Assembly (NCBI GenBank): GCA_020200195.1
Contig: JAIVJE010000304.1
Span: 1-9,717, forward strand
Source: Acidobacteriota bacterium
GTDB taxonomy: Bacteria > Acidobacteriota > Vicinamibacteria > Vicinamibacterales > 2-12-FULL-66-21
Length of the DNA stretch: 9,717 bases
Direction of reading: 5' to 3'
The position numbers were made by a program, and so were the translations under genes. Within the stretch, counting starts at the first letter, position 1, and each line of letters opens with the position of its first letter. This document shows, piece by piece, positions 1 to 5,654 of the stretch. The notes beneath the pieces are model-generated. The model did not search any database and was not told the DNA's origin. It was given only the letters and a program-made list of their open reading frames with translations.

Positions 1-365
1 TCGACTCACCGCTCTTCGGCGTCCAGTACGATCCGTCAAACGCCGCGGTAGGCGGCTACGATCCGATCCGGTTCCTCGAAAAGGTGCGGCAGCGCGTCGT
101 GACGATGCACGCCTCCGACCGGTATCTCGCGCCGGGCGCGACGCTGGACGATTTGAAGCGGGCGGACGGTGCGACCGGGTACGCAGCAGTACTGCAGCAT
201 GGCGAGACCGGCAAAGGGTTGAACGACTACGACGCGATTTTCCGGCTGCTGGCGGACGCCGGCTTCAGTGGCTGGATCTCGGTCGAGGACGGCATGAATG
301 GGCTCGACGAAGTCCGCCGGTCCGCGGAATTCCTGAAGGCAAAGCGCGCCCAATATTTCGGTTAG
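1..365 (+). CDS. sugar phosphate isomerase/epimerase-like protein, 3' part only
   Basis: The reading frame is open from position 3 to a TAG at 363-365, giving about 120 C-terminal residues; the start lies left of the window. The fragment reads like the last strands of an AP-endonuclease-2 type TIM barrel. It has an MHASDR segment (a His/Asp pair typical of the metal site), then a GETGKGLNDYDAIF segment like the usual G-x-G-x-(I/V)-(D/N) stretch before the last helix. It ends with an FSGWISVED strand whose Glu would be a metal ligand. Enzymes of this family isomerise or epimerise sugars or inositols, but the substrate cannot be told from this piece. The gene points toward the minus-strand glycolytic operon, so the two converge. 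No T-rich terminator follows; a 9-bp hairpin at 471-492 may serve. Family call is fairly firm, function open. Confidence 0.8.
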   Translation, partial: DSPLFGVQYDPSNAAVGGYDPIRFLEKVRQRVVTMHASDRYLAPGATLDDLKRADGATGYAAVLQHGETGKGLNDYDAIFRLLADAGFSGWISVEDGMNGLDEVRRSAEFLKAKRAQYFG

Positions 366-470
366 GGCTTCGACCGTACGGCTCCAATTTTCACAACCCA
401 TGGCGTGTTGGGCGTTTCTGGATCGTCGAGAATCTCGTGCCTCTGAGAGACAAGCGCCAGCCCCTCGGGG

Positions 471-492
471 CACCAGCCCTCACGGGCTGGTG
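471..492. terminator. 9-bp perfect hairpin, possible bidirectional terminator
   Basis: CACCAGCCC (471-479) pairs with GGGCTGGTG (484-492) across a 4-nt loop. The stem is GC-rich and lies where transcripts from both sides would end, but neither strand has a run of T after it, so it is not a textbook intrinsic terminator. A second copy of the left arm core, CCAGCCC at 457-463, could pair with the same right arm, and GCCC/GGGC at 460-471 forms its own small stem, so alternative folds compete. Confidence 0.45.
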
Positions 493-600
493 ACAGGAAG
501 CCTAGTTGTCAAATTGCCAGTGATTCTTGCCGCCGGACCGTAGGCGCGCTGAGATCACCGGAAAATCTTGCACACAGCAGCACACCTCGAACGCCAGCCG

Positions 601-619
601 TTGTGCACGAGGTGCACAA
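601..619. repeat. perfect 8-bp inverted repeat around GAG
   Basis: TTGTGCAC (601-608), spacer GAG, GTGCACAA (612-619) is an exact inverted repeat of 19 bp. It lies 41 bp beyond the 3' end of the tRNA-Leu gene on the minus strand. It could be a transcript end hairpin or an operator-like protein site; there is no T tract on either side. Nothing in the sequence names its role. Confidence 0.5.
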
Positions 620-660
620 ATCGCCAGCGGCTAACCTGCGCGCCTACAAGGCTTTACAGT

Positions 661-747
661 TGGTGCGAAAGGGGGGATTCGAACCCCCACGTTCTTGCGA
701 ACGCCAGCCCCTCAAGCTGGTGCGTCTGCCAGTTCCGCCACTTTCGC
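661..747 (-). tRNA. leuU: tRNA-Leu, anticodon GAG, CCA encoded
   Basis: Read on the minus strand, the 87-nt gene starts GCGAAAG (747-741), which pairs with CTTTCGC near the 3' end, followed by discriminator A and an encoded CCA (663-661). The anticodon stem CCAGC/GCTGG (720-716 and 708-704) encloses a 7-nt loop with anticodon GAG at 713-711, reading CUC and CUU codons. A long variable arm with GTTC/GAAC pairing identifies the class II fold of tRNA-Leu. The T arm has GGGGG-TTCGAAT-CCCCC. It lies 40 bp downstream of secG, in the same direction. E. coli also has its GAG tRNA-Leu (leuU) directly after secG, so the pairing is conserved and supports co-transcription. Confidence 0.97.
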
Positions 748-757
748 TCGGAGGGAA

Positions 758-773
758 TCCGGCCGAAGCCGGA
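758..773 (-). other. UUCG-tetraloop hairpin between secG and tRNA-Leu
   Basis: On the minus strand TCCGGC pairs with GCCGGA around TTCG, giving a C(UUCG)G-closed hairpin, one of the most stable RNA tetraloops. It sits 10 bp before the tRNA 5' end and 14 bp after the secG stop codon. No U-tract follows, so termination is unlikely. It could protect the 3' end of the secG mRNA after the tRNA is cut out, or shape the RNase P substrate. The structure is seen directly; the role is inferred. Confidence 0.55.
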
Positions 774-787
774 GATTACGCGGTCGA

Positions 788-1102
788 TTACTTGGGCGGC
801 TGCGCGGGCGCGGGCGCCGGCGCCGGAGCCGCGGTCGGCGTCTTGAAGCCCCTGATCAACGACCCGGGGCCGCGCTGACCAATGATCCCGAGCGTAATCG
901 CGCCAAGCATGAACAGCACGCCGAGAATGCTTGTCGCTCGCGTCAGGACGGTCGCTCCCGCGCGCGCGCCAAATGCCGTCTGGCTCCCGCCGCCGCCAAA
1001 GGCGCTCGCCATGTCGCCCCCTTTCCCCTGCTGTAGGAGCACGACGGTGAGGAGCAGGATGCACGACAACACGTACAGGACGGCGACGAGGTAGTAGACC
1101 AT
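788..1102 (-). CDS. secG: SecG, protein-export translocon subunit
   Basis: SecG is the small auxiliary subunit of the SecYEG channel in the inner membrane and helps SecA-driven protein export. The 104-residue product has the family layout: a first membrane helix at about residues 3-24, the loop motif LLQQGKGGDMASAFGGGGSQTAFG (from residue 22), and a second helix at about 55-74. The C-terminus is an Ala-Pro run (about residues 91-103), encoded by GC-only short repeats and typical of low-complexity SecG tails in GC-rich genomes. ATG at 1102-1100 is 9 nt after the tpiA stop. There is no clear Shine-Dalgarno sequence, but a consensus TATAAT lies 8 nt before the ATG. It is last protein gene of the gap-pgk-tpiA-secG block and is followed by tRNA-Leu. 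Confidence 0.95.
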   Translation of the reverse strand: MVYYLVAVLYVLSCILLLTVVLLQQGKGGDMASAFGGGGSQTAFGARAGATVLTRATSILGVLFMLGAITLGIIGQRGPGSLIRGFKTPTAAPAPAPAPAQPPK

Positions 1103-1110
1103 AACGGGAA

Positions 1111-1116
1111 ATTATA
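1111..1116 (-). promoter_or_regulatory. consensus -10 box (TATAAT) just before secG
   Basis: The minus strand reads TATAAT from 1116 to 1111, and the tpiA stop codon TAA is part of it. Its last base is 8 nt before the secG ATG, so initiation at the usual distance would begin only one or two bases before the start codon. No -35-like hexamer sits at 17 nt spacing (GGCGCG there). The hexamer is exact in a very GC-rich setting, but it may be a chance effect of the stop codon context. Confidence 0.3.
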
Positions 1117-1879
1117 CCGTGCTCTGCCGACTGCGCGCCACTATGTCGAAGAACGCGCGGACTTCCAGACTGGCCCCCCCGACGAGCGCGCCGTCGACGT
1201 CCGGATGCACGACGATCTCGTGGATATTGTCCGGTTTCACGCTGCCGCCATAAATGACGTGACAGTGATCCGCCGCGGGCGCGCCGAACCATTGCCGCAG
1301 CCGGTTCCGGATGTGTCCGTGCGCCTCGCCAGCCTCCAACGGAGTGGCATTGCGGCCCGTACCGATTGCCCAGACCGGCTCGTAGGCGAGCACGAGGGAG
1401 GCGACCTGCTCGCCCGTCAGGCTGTCCAGCCCCGCTTTAATCTGCCGGTCGAGCACCGCGAGCGTCTCCCCGCGCTCGCGCTCCTCGAGCGTTTCCCCGA
1501 TACAGACAATCGGCGTCAGTCTGCTGCCGAGCGCCGCCACCAGCTTCCGGTTCACCGTCTCGTCGGTGTCGCCAAACAGCCGGCGCCGCTCAGAGTGGCC
1601 GATGATGACGTATTCAGCGCCCGCTTCGCGCAGCATGCCCGCGCTGATCGCCCCGGTAAATGCCCCTTCGCGTTCCCAGTGCACGTCTTGTCCGGCCACG
1701 CCGACCACCGAGTTGCGCGCCGCTTCAGCGACCGCATGCACCGCGGTAAACGGCGGCGCGACGACGATCTCGACGTCGCTGATGTCTTTCACCATACTGC
1801 GGAATTCCTTGACGAACACGACCCCCTCGTGGACGGTCTTGAACATCTTCCAGTTCGCCGCAATGAAGGGAACTCGCAT
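1112..1879 (-). CDS. tpiA: triose-phosphate isomerase
   Basis: Interconverts dihydroxyacetone phosphate and glyceraldehyde 3-phosphate in the cytoplasm. The 255-residue TIM barrel has all catalytic residues at family positions: Asn9 and Lys11 in AANWKM, His95 in IIGHSERR, and Glu167 in AYEPVWAIGTG (the flexible phosphate loop). YGGSVK (210-215) and DGALVGGASL (229-238) bind phosphate. The start is taken as the ATG at 1879, because AAGGA (1891-1887) lies 7 nt before it and the protein then has normal length. A longer frame from a GTG at 1909 would run into the heptamer repeats and adds a non-family leader. The gene lies downstream of pgk across a 129-bp gap with a tandem repeat and 9 nt before secG. 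Nothing unusual in the protein. Confidence 0.97.
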   Translation of the reverse strand: MRVPFIAANWKMFKTVHEGVVFVKEFRSMVKDISDVEIVVAPPFTAVHAVAEAARNSVVGVAGQDVHWEREGAFTGAISAGMLREAGAEYVIIGHSERRRLFGDTDETVNRKLVAALGSRLTPIVCIGETLEERERGETLAVLDRQIKAGLDSLTGEQVASLVLAYEPVWAIGTGRNATPLEAGEAHGHIRNRLRQWFGAPAADHCHVIYGGSVKPDNIHEIVVHPDVDGALVGGASLEVRAFFDIVARSRQSTV

Positions 1880-1886
1880 GATCTGA

Positions 1887-1891
1887 TCCTT
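1887..1891 (-). promoter_or_regulatory. ribosome binding site of tpiA
   Basis: AAGGA on the minus strand, 7 nt upstream of the ATG at 1879. It decides the start against the upstream in-frame GTG at 1909. Confidence 0.75.
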
Positions 1892-1895
1892 GTCA

Positions 1896-2007
1896 CGTGC
1901 AACGTGCAACGTTCGGGGTGCAACGTGCGATGCGACGTGCGACGTGCGAAGTGCAATGTCCGATGTGCGATGTGCAACGTTCGGTGCGACGTGCGACGTG
2001 CGTGCGT
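1896..2007. repeat. tandem heptamer array, unit like CGTGCRA
   Basis: Nearly the whole pgk-tpiA gap is built from 7-bp units related to CGTGCAA/CGTGCGA, with variants such as CGTTCGG, AGTGCAA, TGTCCGA and TGTGCGA. About sixteen units can be laid out; two are 5-bp (TGCGA at 1931-1935 and 1985-1989). A larger pattern is visible. GTGCAACGTTCGG occurs at 1904-1916 and 1972-1984. TGCGACGTGCGACGTGCG occurs at 1931-1948 and 1985-2002. The second copy of this composite lacks exactly 14 bp, i.e. two units. The array ends one base before the pgk stop codon and stops before the tpiA ribosome binding site. It is likely to have grown by slippage; a role in mRNA processing or in protein binding cannot be judged. 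Confidence 0.9.
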
Positions 2008-2008
2008 G

Positions 2009-3193
2009 TCAGCCTTTGAGCACTTCGATCCCCGGCAACGTCCGTCCGCCCAGAAACTCGAGCGAGGCGCCGCCGCCGGTCGAAATGTGCGTGATGCGAT
2101 CCGTGACGCCGGCCTTCGCGGCCGCGGCAATCGAATCTCCGCCTCCGATAATCGTCGTCCCCTTGACCTCGGCCACCGCCTTGGCCACCTCGATCGTCCC
2201 GCTCGCAAACGTGTCGATCTCGAAGACGCCCATCGGCCCGTTCCAGATGACGGTCTTCGCGCCCGCGATGATAGCGCGGTACGCCTTCACGGTGGCGGGC
2301 CCGATGTCGAGGCCCATCCGGTCGCCAATAGCCGGATCCTCCACGCGCAGCGTTTCCGCGGGGATCCCGGCCTCGGGCTTGGCGGCGACCACGTGATCGC
2401 TCGGCAGCTCGAAGCGGAGAGAGCTGGCCGCCGACCGCCGTTCGATGGCACGCGCGGCATCGAGCAAATCGTCCTCGACCAGCGACCGGCCCACCGGCAC
2501 CCCGCGCGCCTTCAGAAACGTATACGCCATCGCCCCGCCGATGAGCAACGCGTCCACGCGAGGGACGAGGTTTTCGATGACCTCCAGTTTGTCCGACACC
2601 TTGGCGCCGCCGAGCACGGCGACGAACGGCCGCTCGGGCGCATCGAGCACGCGGCCGAGCACCTCGATTTCCCTGGCCATCAGCAACCCGGCGGCCGACT
2701 GCGCGAGGTGGTGGACGATGCCCTCGGTCGACGCGTGCGCCCGATGCGCGGATCCGAACGCATCGTTGATGTACACGTCGGCGAGCCGCGCGAGCTCGCG
2801 CGCAAAACCGCTGTCGTTTTTCTCTTCTTCGGGATGGAAGCGCAGGTTTTCGAGCAGCACCACGCCGCCGGGGCCAGCCTGTTCCACGGCGCGGCGTGCC
2901 TCCTCGCCGATGGAGTCGCTCGCGAACACAACCGGTCGCCCGAGCAGTTGGGCCAGCCGCTCGGCCACGGGCTTCAGCGACAAGTCCGGGCTAGGCTTCC
3001 CTTTGGGTCGCCCAAGATGGGACGCCAGGATGACTGTCGCGCCCTTGTCGAACGCATAGCGAATCGTCGGCAACGACGCGCGGATCCGCGTATCGTCCCC
3101 GACGACCCCGTCCTTGATCGGGACGTTGAAGTCGACGCGGATGAAGGCGCGTTTCCCGGACAGATCCAGATCCGTGACGCTACGTGCCGCCAC
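2009..3193 (-). CDS. pgk: phosphoglycerate kinase
   Basis: Transfers phosphate from 1,3-bisphosphoglycerate to ADP, the first ATP-forming step of glycolysis, in the cytoplasm. The 394-residue length is normal. Family motifs appear in order: RVDFNVP (19-25), SHLGRPKG (58-65), LLENLRFHPEEE (113-124), INDAFGSAHRAHAST (142-156), GGAKVSDK (195-202), IWNGPMGVFE (316-325), the nucleotide-binding GGGDS (350-354) and STGGGASLE (371-379). The start codon is GTG at 3193-3191, only 3 nt after the gap stop codon; AAAGGG (3208-3203) inside the end of gap lies 9 nt upstream and may serve as ribosome binding site. The spacing implies translational coupling to gap. All substrate and nucleotide residues seem intact. 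Confidence 0.97.
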   Translation of the reverse strand: MAARSVTDLDLSGKRAFIRVDFNVPIKDGVVGDDTRIRASLPTIRYAFDKGATVILASHLGRPKGKPSPDLSLKPVAERLAQLLGRPVVFASDSIGEEARRAVEQAGPGGVVLLENLRFHPEEEKNDSGFARELARLADVYINDAFGSAHRAHASTEGIVHHLAQSAAGLLMAREIEVLGRVLDAPERPFVAVLGGAKVSDKLEVIENLVPRVDALLIGGAMAYTFLKARGVPVGRSLVEDDLLDAARAIERRSAASSLRFELPSDHVVAAKPEAGIPAETLRVEDPAIGDRMGLDIGPATVKAYRAIIAGAKTVIWNGPMGVFEIDTFASGTIEVAKAVAEVKGTTIIGGGDSIAAAAKAGVTDRITHISTGGGASLEFLGGRTLPGIEVLKG

Positions 3194-3196
3194 GGA

Positions 3197-4204
3197 TCAC
3201 AGCCCTTTCTTGACGAGAAACCGGAGCAGATCGACGCAGCGGCTCGAATAGGCCCACTCGTTGTCGTACCAGGCGAGGGTTTTCACGAAATCCCCATCCA
3301 TCACGCTCGTGTAGGGCGCGTCGAGAATCGACGAGTGAGGGTTGCCGCGGAAGTCGATCGACACGAGCGGGGCCTCCGTGTATTCGAGGATTCCCTTGAG
3401 CGATCCGTCCGCCGCTTTCTTGAACGCCGCGTTGACCTCTTCGGTCGTCGTCTTCCTGTCGACGATGGCCGCAAGATCCACGACGGAGACGTTCGGCGTC
3501 GGGACGCGCATCGAGATGCCGTCGAGGCGGCCTTTGAGCTCGGGCAGCACCTCGCCGACCGCCTGCGCCGCACCGGTCGTGGTCGGAATGATCGACAGCG
3601 CCGCGGCGCGTGCGCGCCGCAGGTCCTTGTGGGGGAGATCGAGCAGTTGCTGATCGTTCGTATACGAGTGCACGGTTGTCATCCAGCCCTTGCGGAACCC
3701 GAAGGTCTCGTGGAGGACCTTGACGACCGGCGCGAGGCAGTTCGTCGTGCACGACGCGTTCGAGATGATGTGGTGCTGGGCGTGATCGTATTTGTCCTCA
3801 TTGACGCCGAGGACCATCGTGATGTCCGGGTTCTTCGCCGGGGCCGTGATGACGACTTTCCTGGCGCCAGCGGTCACGTGCTTGGCGGCGTCCTCCCGCT
3901 TGGTGAAGAGCCCGGTGGATTCGAAGACGACATCCACGCCGAGGTTCTTCCACGGAAGCTGTGCGGGATCCTTCACCGACAGCACCTGGAACTCGTCCGT
4001 GTTGACGGTGATCCGATCGCCGCTCGCCGAAATCTCCGCCTTCAGATTGCCGAGAATCGAGTCGTACTTGAGCAGATGCGCGAGCGTGTCGGCGTTCGTC
4101 AGATCGTTGACCGCGACTATGTCGATGCCGCTGTCGCCCATGGCGGCGCGCATGATGTTCCGGCCGATGCGGCCGAACCCGTTGATTCCGACTGTGATGG
4201 CCAT
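3197..4204 (-). CDS. gap: glyceraldehyde-3-phosphate dehydrogenase, NAD type
   Basis: Oxidises and phosphorylates glyceraldehyde 3-phosphate to 1,3-bisphosphoglycerate. The 335-residue protein shows the Rossmann motif INGFGRIGRN (7-16), Asp34 in VNDLTN (the residue that usually favours NAD), the catalytic SNASCTTNC with Cys152, and His179 in TVHSYTND. It also has LDLPHKDLRRARAAA (188-202), TGAAQAVGEVLPELKG (210-225) and YDNEWAYS (313-320). These match glycolytic GapA-like enzymes rather than NADPH-type GapB. The ATG at 4204 is chosen because GGAGG lies 8 nt before it; a TTG further upstream at 4219 would fall inside this binding site. First gene of the gap-pgk-tpiA-secG-tRNA block, behind a good promoter. 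Confidence 0.97.
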   Translation of the reverse strand: MAITVGINGFGRIGRNIMRAAMGDSGIDIVAVNDLTNADTLAHLLKYDSILGNLKAEISASGDRITVNTDEFQVLSVKDPAQLPWKNLGVDVVFESTGLFTKREDAAKHVTAGARKVVITAPAKNPDITMVLGVNEDKYDHAQHHIISNASCTTNCLAPVVKVLHETFGFRKGWMTTVHSYTNDQQLLDLPHKDLRRARAAALSIIPTTTGAAQAVGEVLPELKGRLDGISMRVPTPNVSVVDLAAIVDRKTTTEEVNAAFKKAADGSLKGILEYTEAPLVSIDFRGNPHSSILDAPYTSVMDGDFVKTLAWYDNEWAYSSRCVDLLRFLVKKGL

Positions 4205-4212
4205 CTGCGTTT

Positions 4213-4217
4213 CCTCC
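4213..4217 (-). promoter_or_regulatory. ribosome binding site of gap
   Basis: GGAGG on the minus strand, 8 nt before the ATG at 4204. It is the strongest Shine-Dalgarno sequence in the window and fixes the start of gap. Confidence 0.85.
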
Positions 4218-4237
4218 AACCGTGGGCGGAACAGTTG

Positions 4238-4267
4238 ATTCTAATGAACGGCTTGCATGGTGGTCAA
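4238..4267 (-). promoter_or_regulatory. sigma70-like promoter of the gap-pgk-tpiA-secG-tRNA unit
   Basis: On the minus strand TTGACC (4267-4262, 5 of 6 matches to TTGACA) is followed after 18 nt by TAGAAT (4243-4238, 5 of 6 matches to TATAAT). Initiation would fall near 4231, giving a leader of about 27 nt with the GGAGG site. The 17-bp palindrome at 4272-4288 ends 5 bp upstream of the -35 box. Confidence 0.65.
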
Positions 4268-4282
4268 ACCGCGGACTACAGT
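4253..4282 (+). promoter_or_regulatory. possible promoter of the waaA operon
   Basis: TTGCAT (4253-4258) and TACAGT (4277-4282) are separated by 18 nt; the -10 like box matches 4 of 6 consensus bases and the -35 like box only the TTG and one or no further base. It overlaps both the gap promoter on the other strand and the left part of the 17-bp palindrome. Some promoter must lie in the 93 bp between the divergent genes or inside gap, but this particular assignment is weak. Confidence 0.3.
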
Positions 4283-4288
4283 AGTCCG
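4272..4288. promoter_or_regulatory. 17-bp perfect palindrome, likely operator between gap and waaA
   Basis: CGGACTAC-A-GTAGTCCG is an exact inverted repeat with 8-bp arms and one central base. It is upstream of the gap -35 box and covers the putative waaA -10 region, ending 9 bp before the waaA start codon. Position and symmetry suggest a dimeric regulator. The CTAC/GTAG half-sites vaguely recall BlaI/MecI-type operators (TACA/TGTA), but the match is partial and no regulator gene is in the window. Confidence 0.5.
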
Positions 4289-4297
4289 GATCCGCTC

Positions 4298-5632
4298 ATG
4301 TACGCGGTCTACAGCATTCTGATCGTAGCGTTCTTCGTGCTCGTGTCCCCGTACCTGCTCTACCAGGCACTGCGGTATCGCAAGTACATTGTCAGCCTTC
4401 CGCAGCGGCTCGGCTATCTGCCGGTCTCGTTCAACCTTGACGCCGACGAATCAATCTGGATCCACGCGGTCTCGGTCGGCGAGGTGCTGACGGCGCGCGC
4501 GTTACTCGGGGAATTGCGCCAGCGTTACCCGCGCCTGCGGATCTTCCTCTCGACGACGACCATGACGGGCCGCCAGATCGCCCGCAACAATCTCCAGTAC
4601 GTGGACGAGGTGTTCTACTTCCCGTTCGATCTTGGCTTCATCGTGCAGCGGACGCTCGCCCTCGTCAGGCCGCGGTTGTTCATCATGATGGAGACCGAGA
4701 TCTGGCCCAACCTCCTGCGAGCGTGCCGCCGCGCCGGCGTGCGGACGGCGGTGGTCAACGGCCGCATTTCGGGACGGTCCTATCCGCGGTATCGACTCGC
4801 ACGGCCGTTCTTCCGCCGCGTGCTTCGCGATGTCGATCGCTTCTGCATGCAGAGCGAGGAATCCGCGCGGCGCATCATCGACATCGGCGCCGAACGCGAG
4901 CGCGTCACCGTGACGGGATCGCTCAAATTCGATTCGCTCGAAATCCCCGGCGCGCCGTCGGCAGACCGTGGTCAGAACCGCGTCCTGCGATTCTTCCGGC
5001 TCACGCCGGATCGCTCGGTCCTCATCGCCGCGAGCACGCTGAAAGGCGAGGAGGAGCCGATCCTCGACGCGTTCCAGCGAATCCGCACGACTGTCACGAA
5101 CGCCCTCCTCATCATTGCGCCCCGCAAGCCCGAGCGGTTCGACGACGTGGAGCGGCTGGCGCGGCGGGCGGGGTGGAACGTCGCGCGGCGCAGCGAGCTG
5201 CGCGTCGACGCGGAACCGAGGAACGACGTGATCATCCTCGATACCATCGGTGAGCTCGCCCAGTTGTACCAGGTCGCAACCGCGGTCTTCGTCGGGGGCA
5301 GCCTCGTGGACGCCGGCGGCCACAATATCCTGGAACCGGCGGTGTTCGGGAAGCCAATCGTCTTTGGTCCGCACATGGAGAACTTCGCGGAGATCGCGTG
5401 GACGTTCATCGACAACGGCGCCGCGCTTCAGGTGCGGTCGGCGCGGGAGCTGGAAACGGCGTTGCTCGACCTGCTTGGCGATCCCGTGCGCCGTGCGAGC
5501 CTCGGTGCGGCCGCGCGCGCGCTCGTCGAGGCAAACCGCGGGGCGCGGGGAAAGAGCCTTGCGGTGCTGGCGCAACTCCTCCCGCCAGACGCACCGGGCA
5601 GCGTCGTCCGGCCGTTCCGCCGGGGGCGTTGA
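4298..5632 (+). CDS. waaA: 3-deoxy-D-manno-octulosonate (Kdo) transferase
   Basis: Transfers Kdo from CMP-Kdo to lipid IVA/lipid A precursor at the cytoplasmic face of the inner membrane (glycosyltransferase family 30). The 444-residue protein begins with a hydrophobic anchor (about 1-23). It then shows the family motifs IHAVSVGEV with the catalytic Glu62, STTTMTGRQ (85-93), ETEIWPNLL (132-140), NGRISGRS (154-161), TGSLKFD (206-212) and the C-terminal nucleotide-sugar site GGSLVDAGGHNILEPA (333-348). The ATG at 4298 starts the protein at the normal family N-terminus. An in-frame ATG at 4244 would add 18 residues without family likeness and would sit inside the gap promoter. Only a weak GGA lies before 4298. 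First gene of the LPS operon; whether it adds one, two or more Kdo residues cannot be told. Confidence 0.95.
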   Translation: MYAVYSILIVAFFVLVSPYLLYQALRYRKYIVSLPQRLGYLPVSFNLDADESIWIHAVSVGEVLTARALLGELRQRYPRLRIFLSTTTMTGRQIARNNLQYVDEVFYFPFDLGFIVQRTLALVRPRLFIMMETEIWPNLLRACRRAGVRTAVVNGRISGRSYPRYRLARPFFRRVLRDVDRFCMQSEESARRIIDIGAERERVTVTGSLKFDSLEIPGAPSADRGQNRVLRFFRLTPDRSVLIAASTLKGEEEPILDAFQRIRTTVTNALLIIAPRKPERFDDVERLARRAGWNVARRSELRVDAEPRNDVIILDTIGELAQLYQVATAVFVGGSLVDAGGHNILEPAVFGKPIVFGPHMENFAEIAWTFIDNGAALQVRSARELETALLDLLGDPVRRASLGAAARALVEANRGARGKSLAVLAQLLPPDAPGSVVRPFRRGR

Positions 5633-5654
5633 TGCCGCACGGCGCGCCCCATCC

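Larger units (their letters stand above)
366..660. other. convergent intergenic region without a convincing gene
   Basis: This 295-bp stretch lies between the 3' end of the plus-strand isomerase-like gene and the 3' end of the minus-strand tRNA. I see no open frame with recognisable protein features. It holds two perfect inverted repeats (471-492 and 601-619), a small GC stem at 460-471, and two 12-nt matches to the anticodon region of the neighbouring tRNA-Leu gene (455-466 and 588-599). It could be simply a termination region for two converging transcripts, or a worn remnant of an integration next to the tRNA; the sequence does not decide. Confidence 0.6.

Noticed and set aside
507..512. 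TTGACA on the minus strand in the gap downstream of tRNA-Leu.
   Set aside because: No -10-like hexamer lies at 16-19 nt and no gene follows on that strand.
568..878. Small plus-strand frames across 568-878.
   Set aside because: They run through the minus-strand tRNA gene and the end of secG and show no protein features.
654..1292. Minus-strand frame of 212 codons over tRNA-Leu and secG.
   Set aside because: It crosses a tRNA gene and is out of frame with secG; Arg-rich composition marks it as a shadow.
1880..1909. Longer tpiA start at the GTG at 1909.
   Set aside because: It would encode a leader read from the heptamer repeat and ribosome binding site; AAGGA at 1891-1887 fits the ATG at 1879.
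1896..2007. Heptamer array considered as a CRISPR.
   Set aside because: Units are 7 bp with no unique spacers; this is a simple tandem repeat.
1205..4243. A frame of about 1,000 codons without stops on the plus strand, opposite tpiA, pgk and gap, running in frame into waaA.
   Set aside because: All three minus-strand genes in this span have complete family motifs. The antisense frame is rich in Arg/His/Asp with no recognisable domain, as expected opposite GC-rich codons. Only the part from 4298 is a real protein (waaA).
4502..5575. Minus-strand frame of 357 codons opposite waaA.
   Set aside because: It lies entirely opposite a conserved Kdo transferase gene and shows no protein family features.
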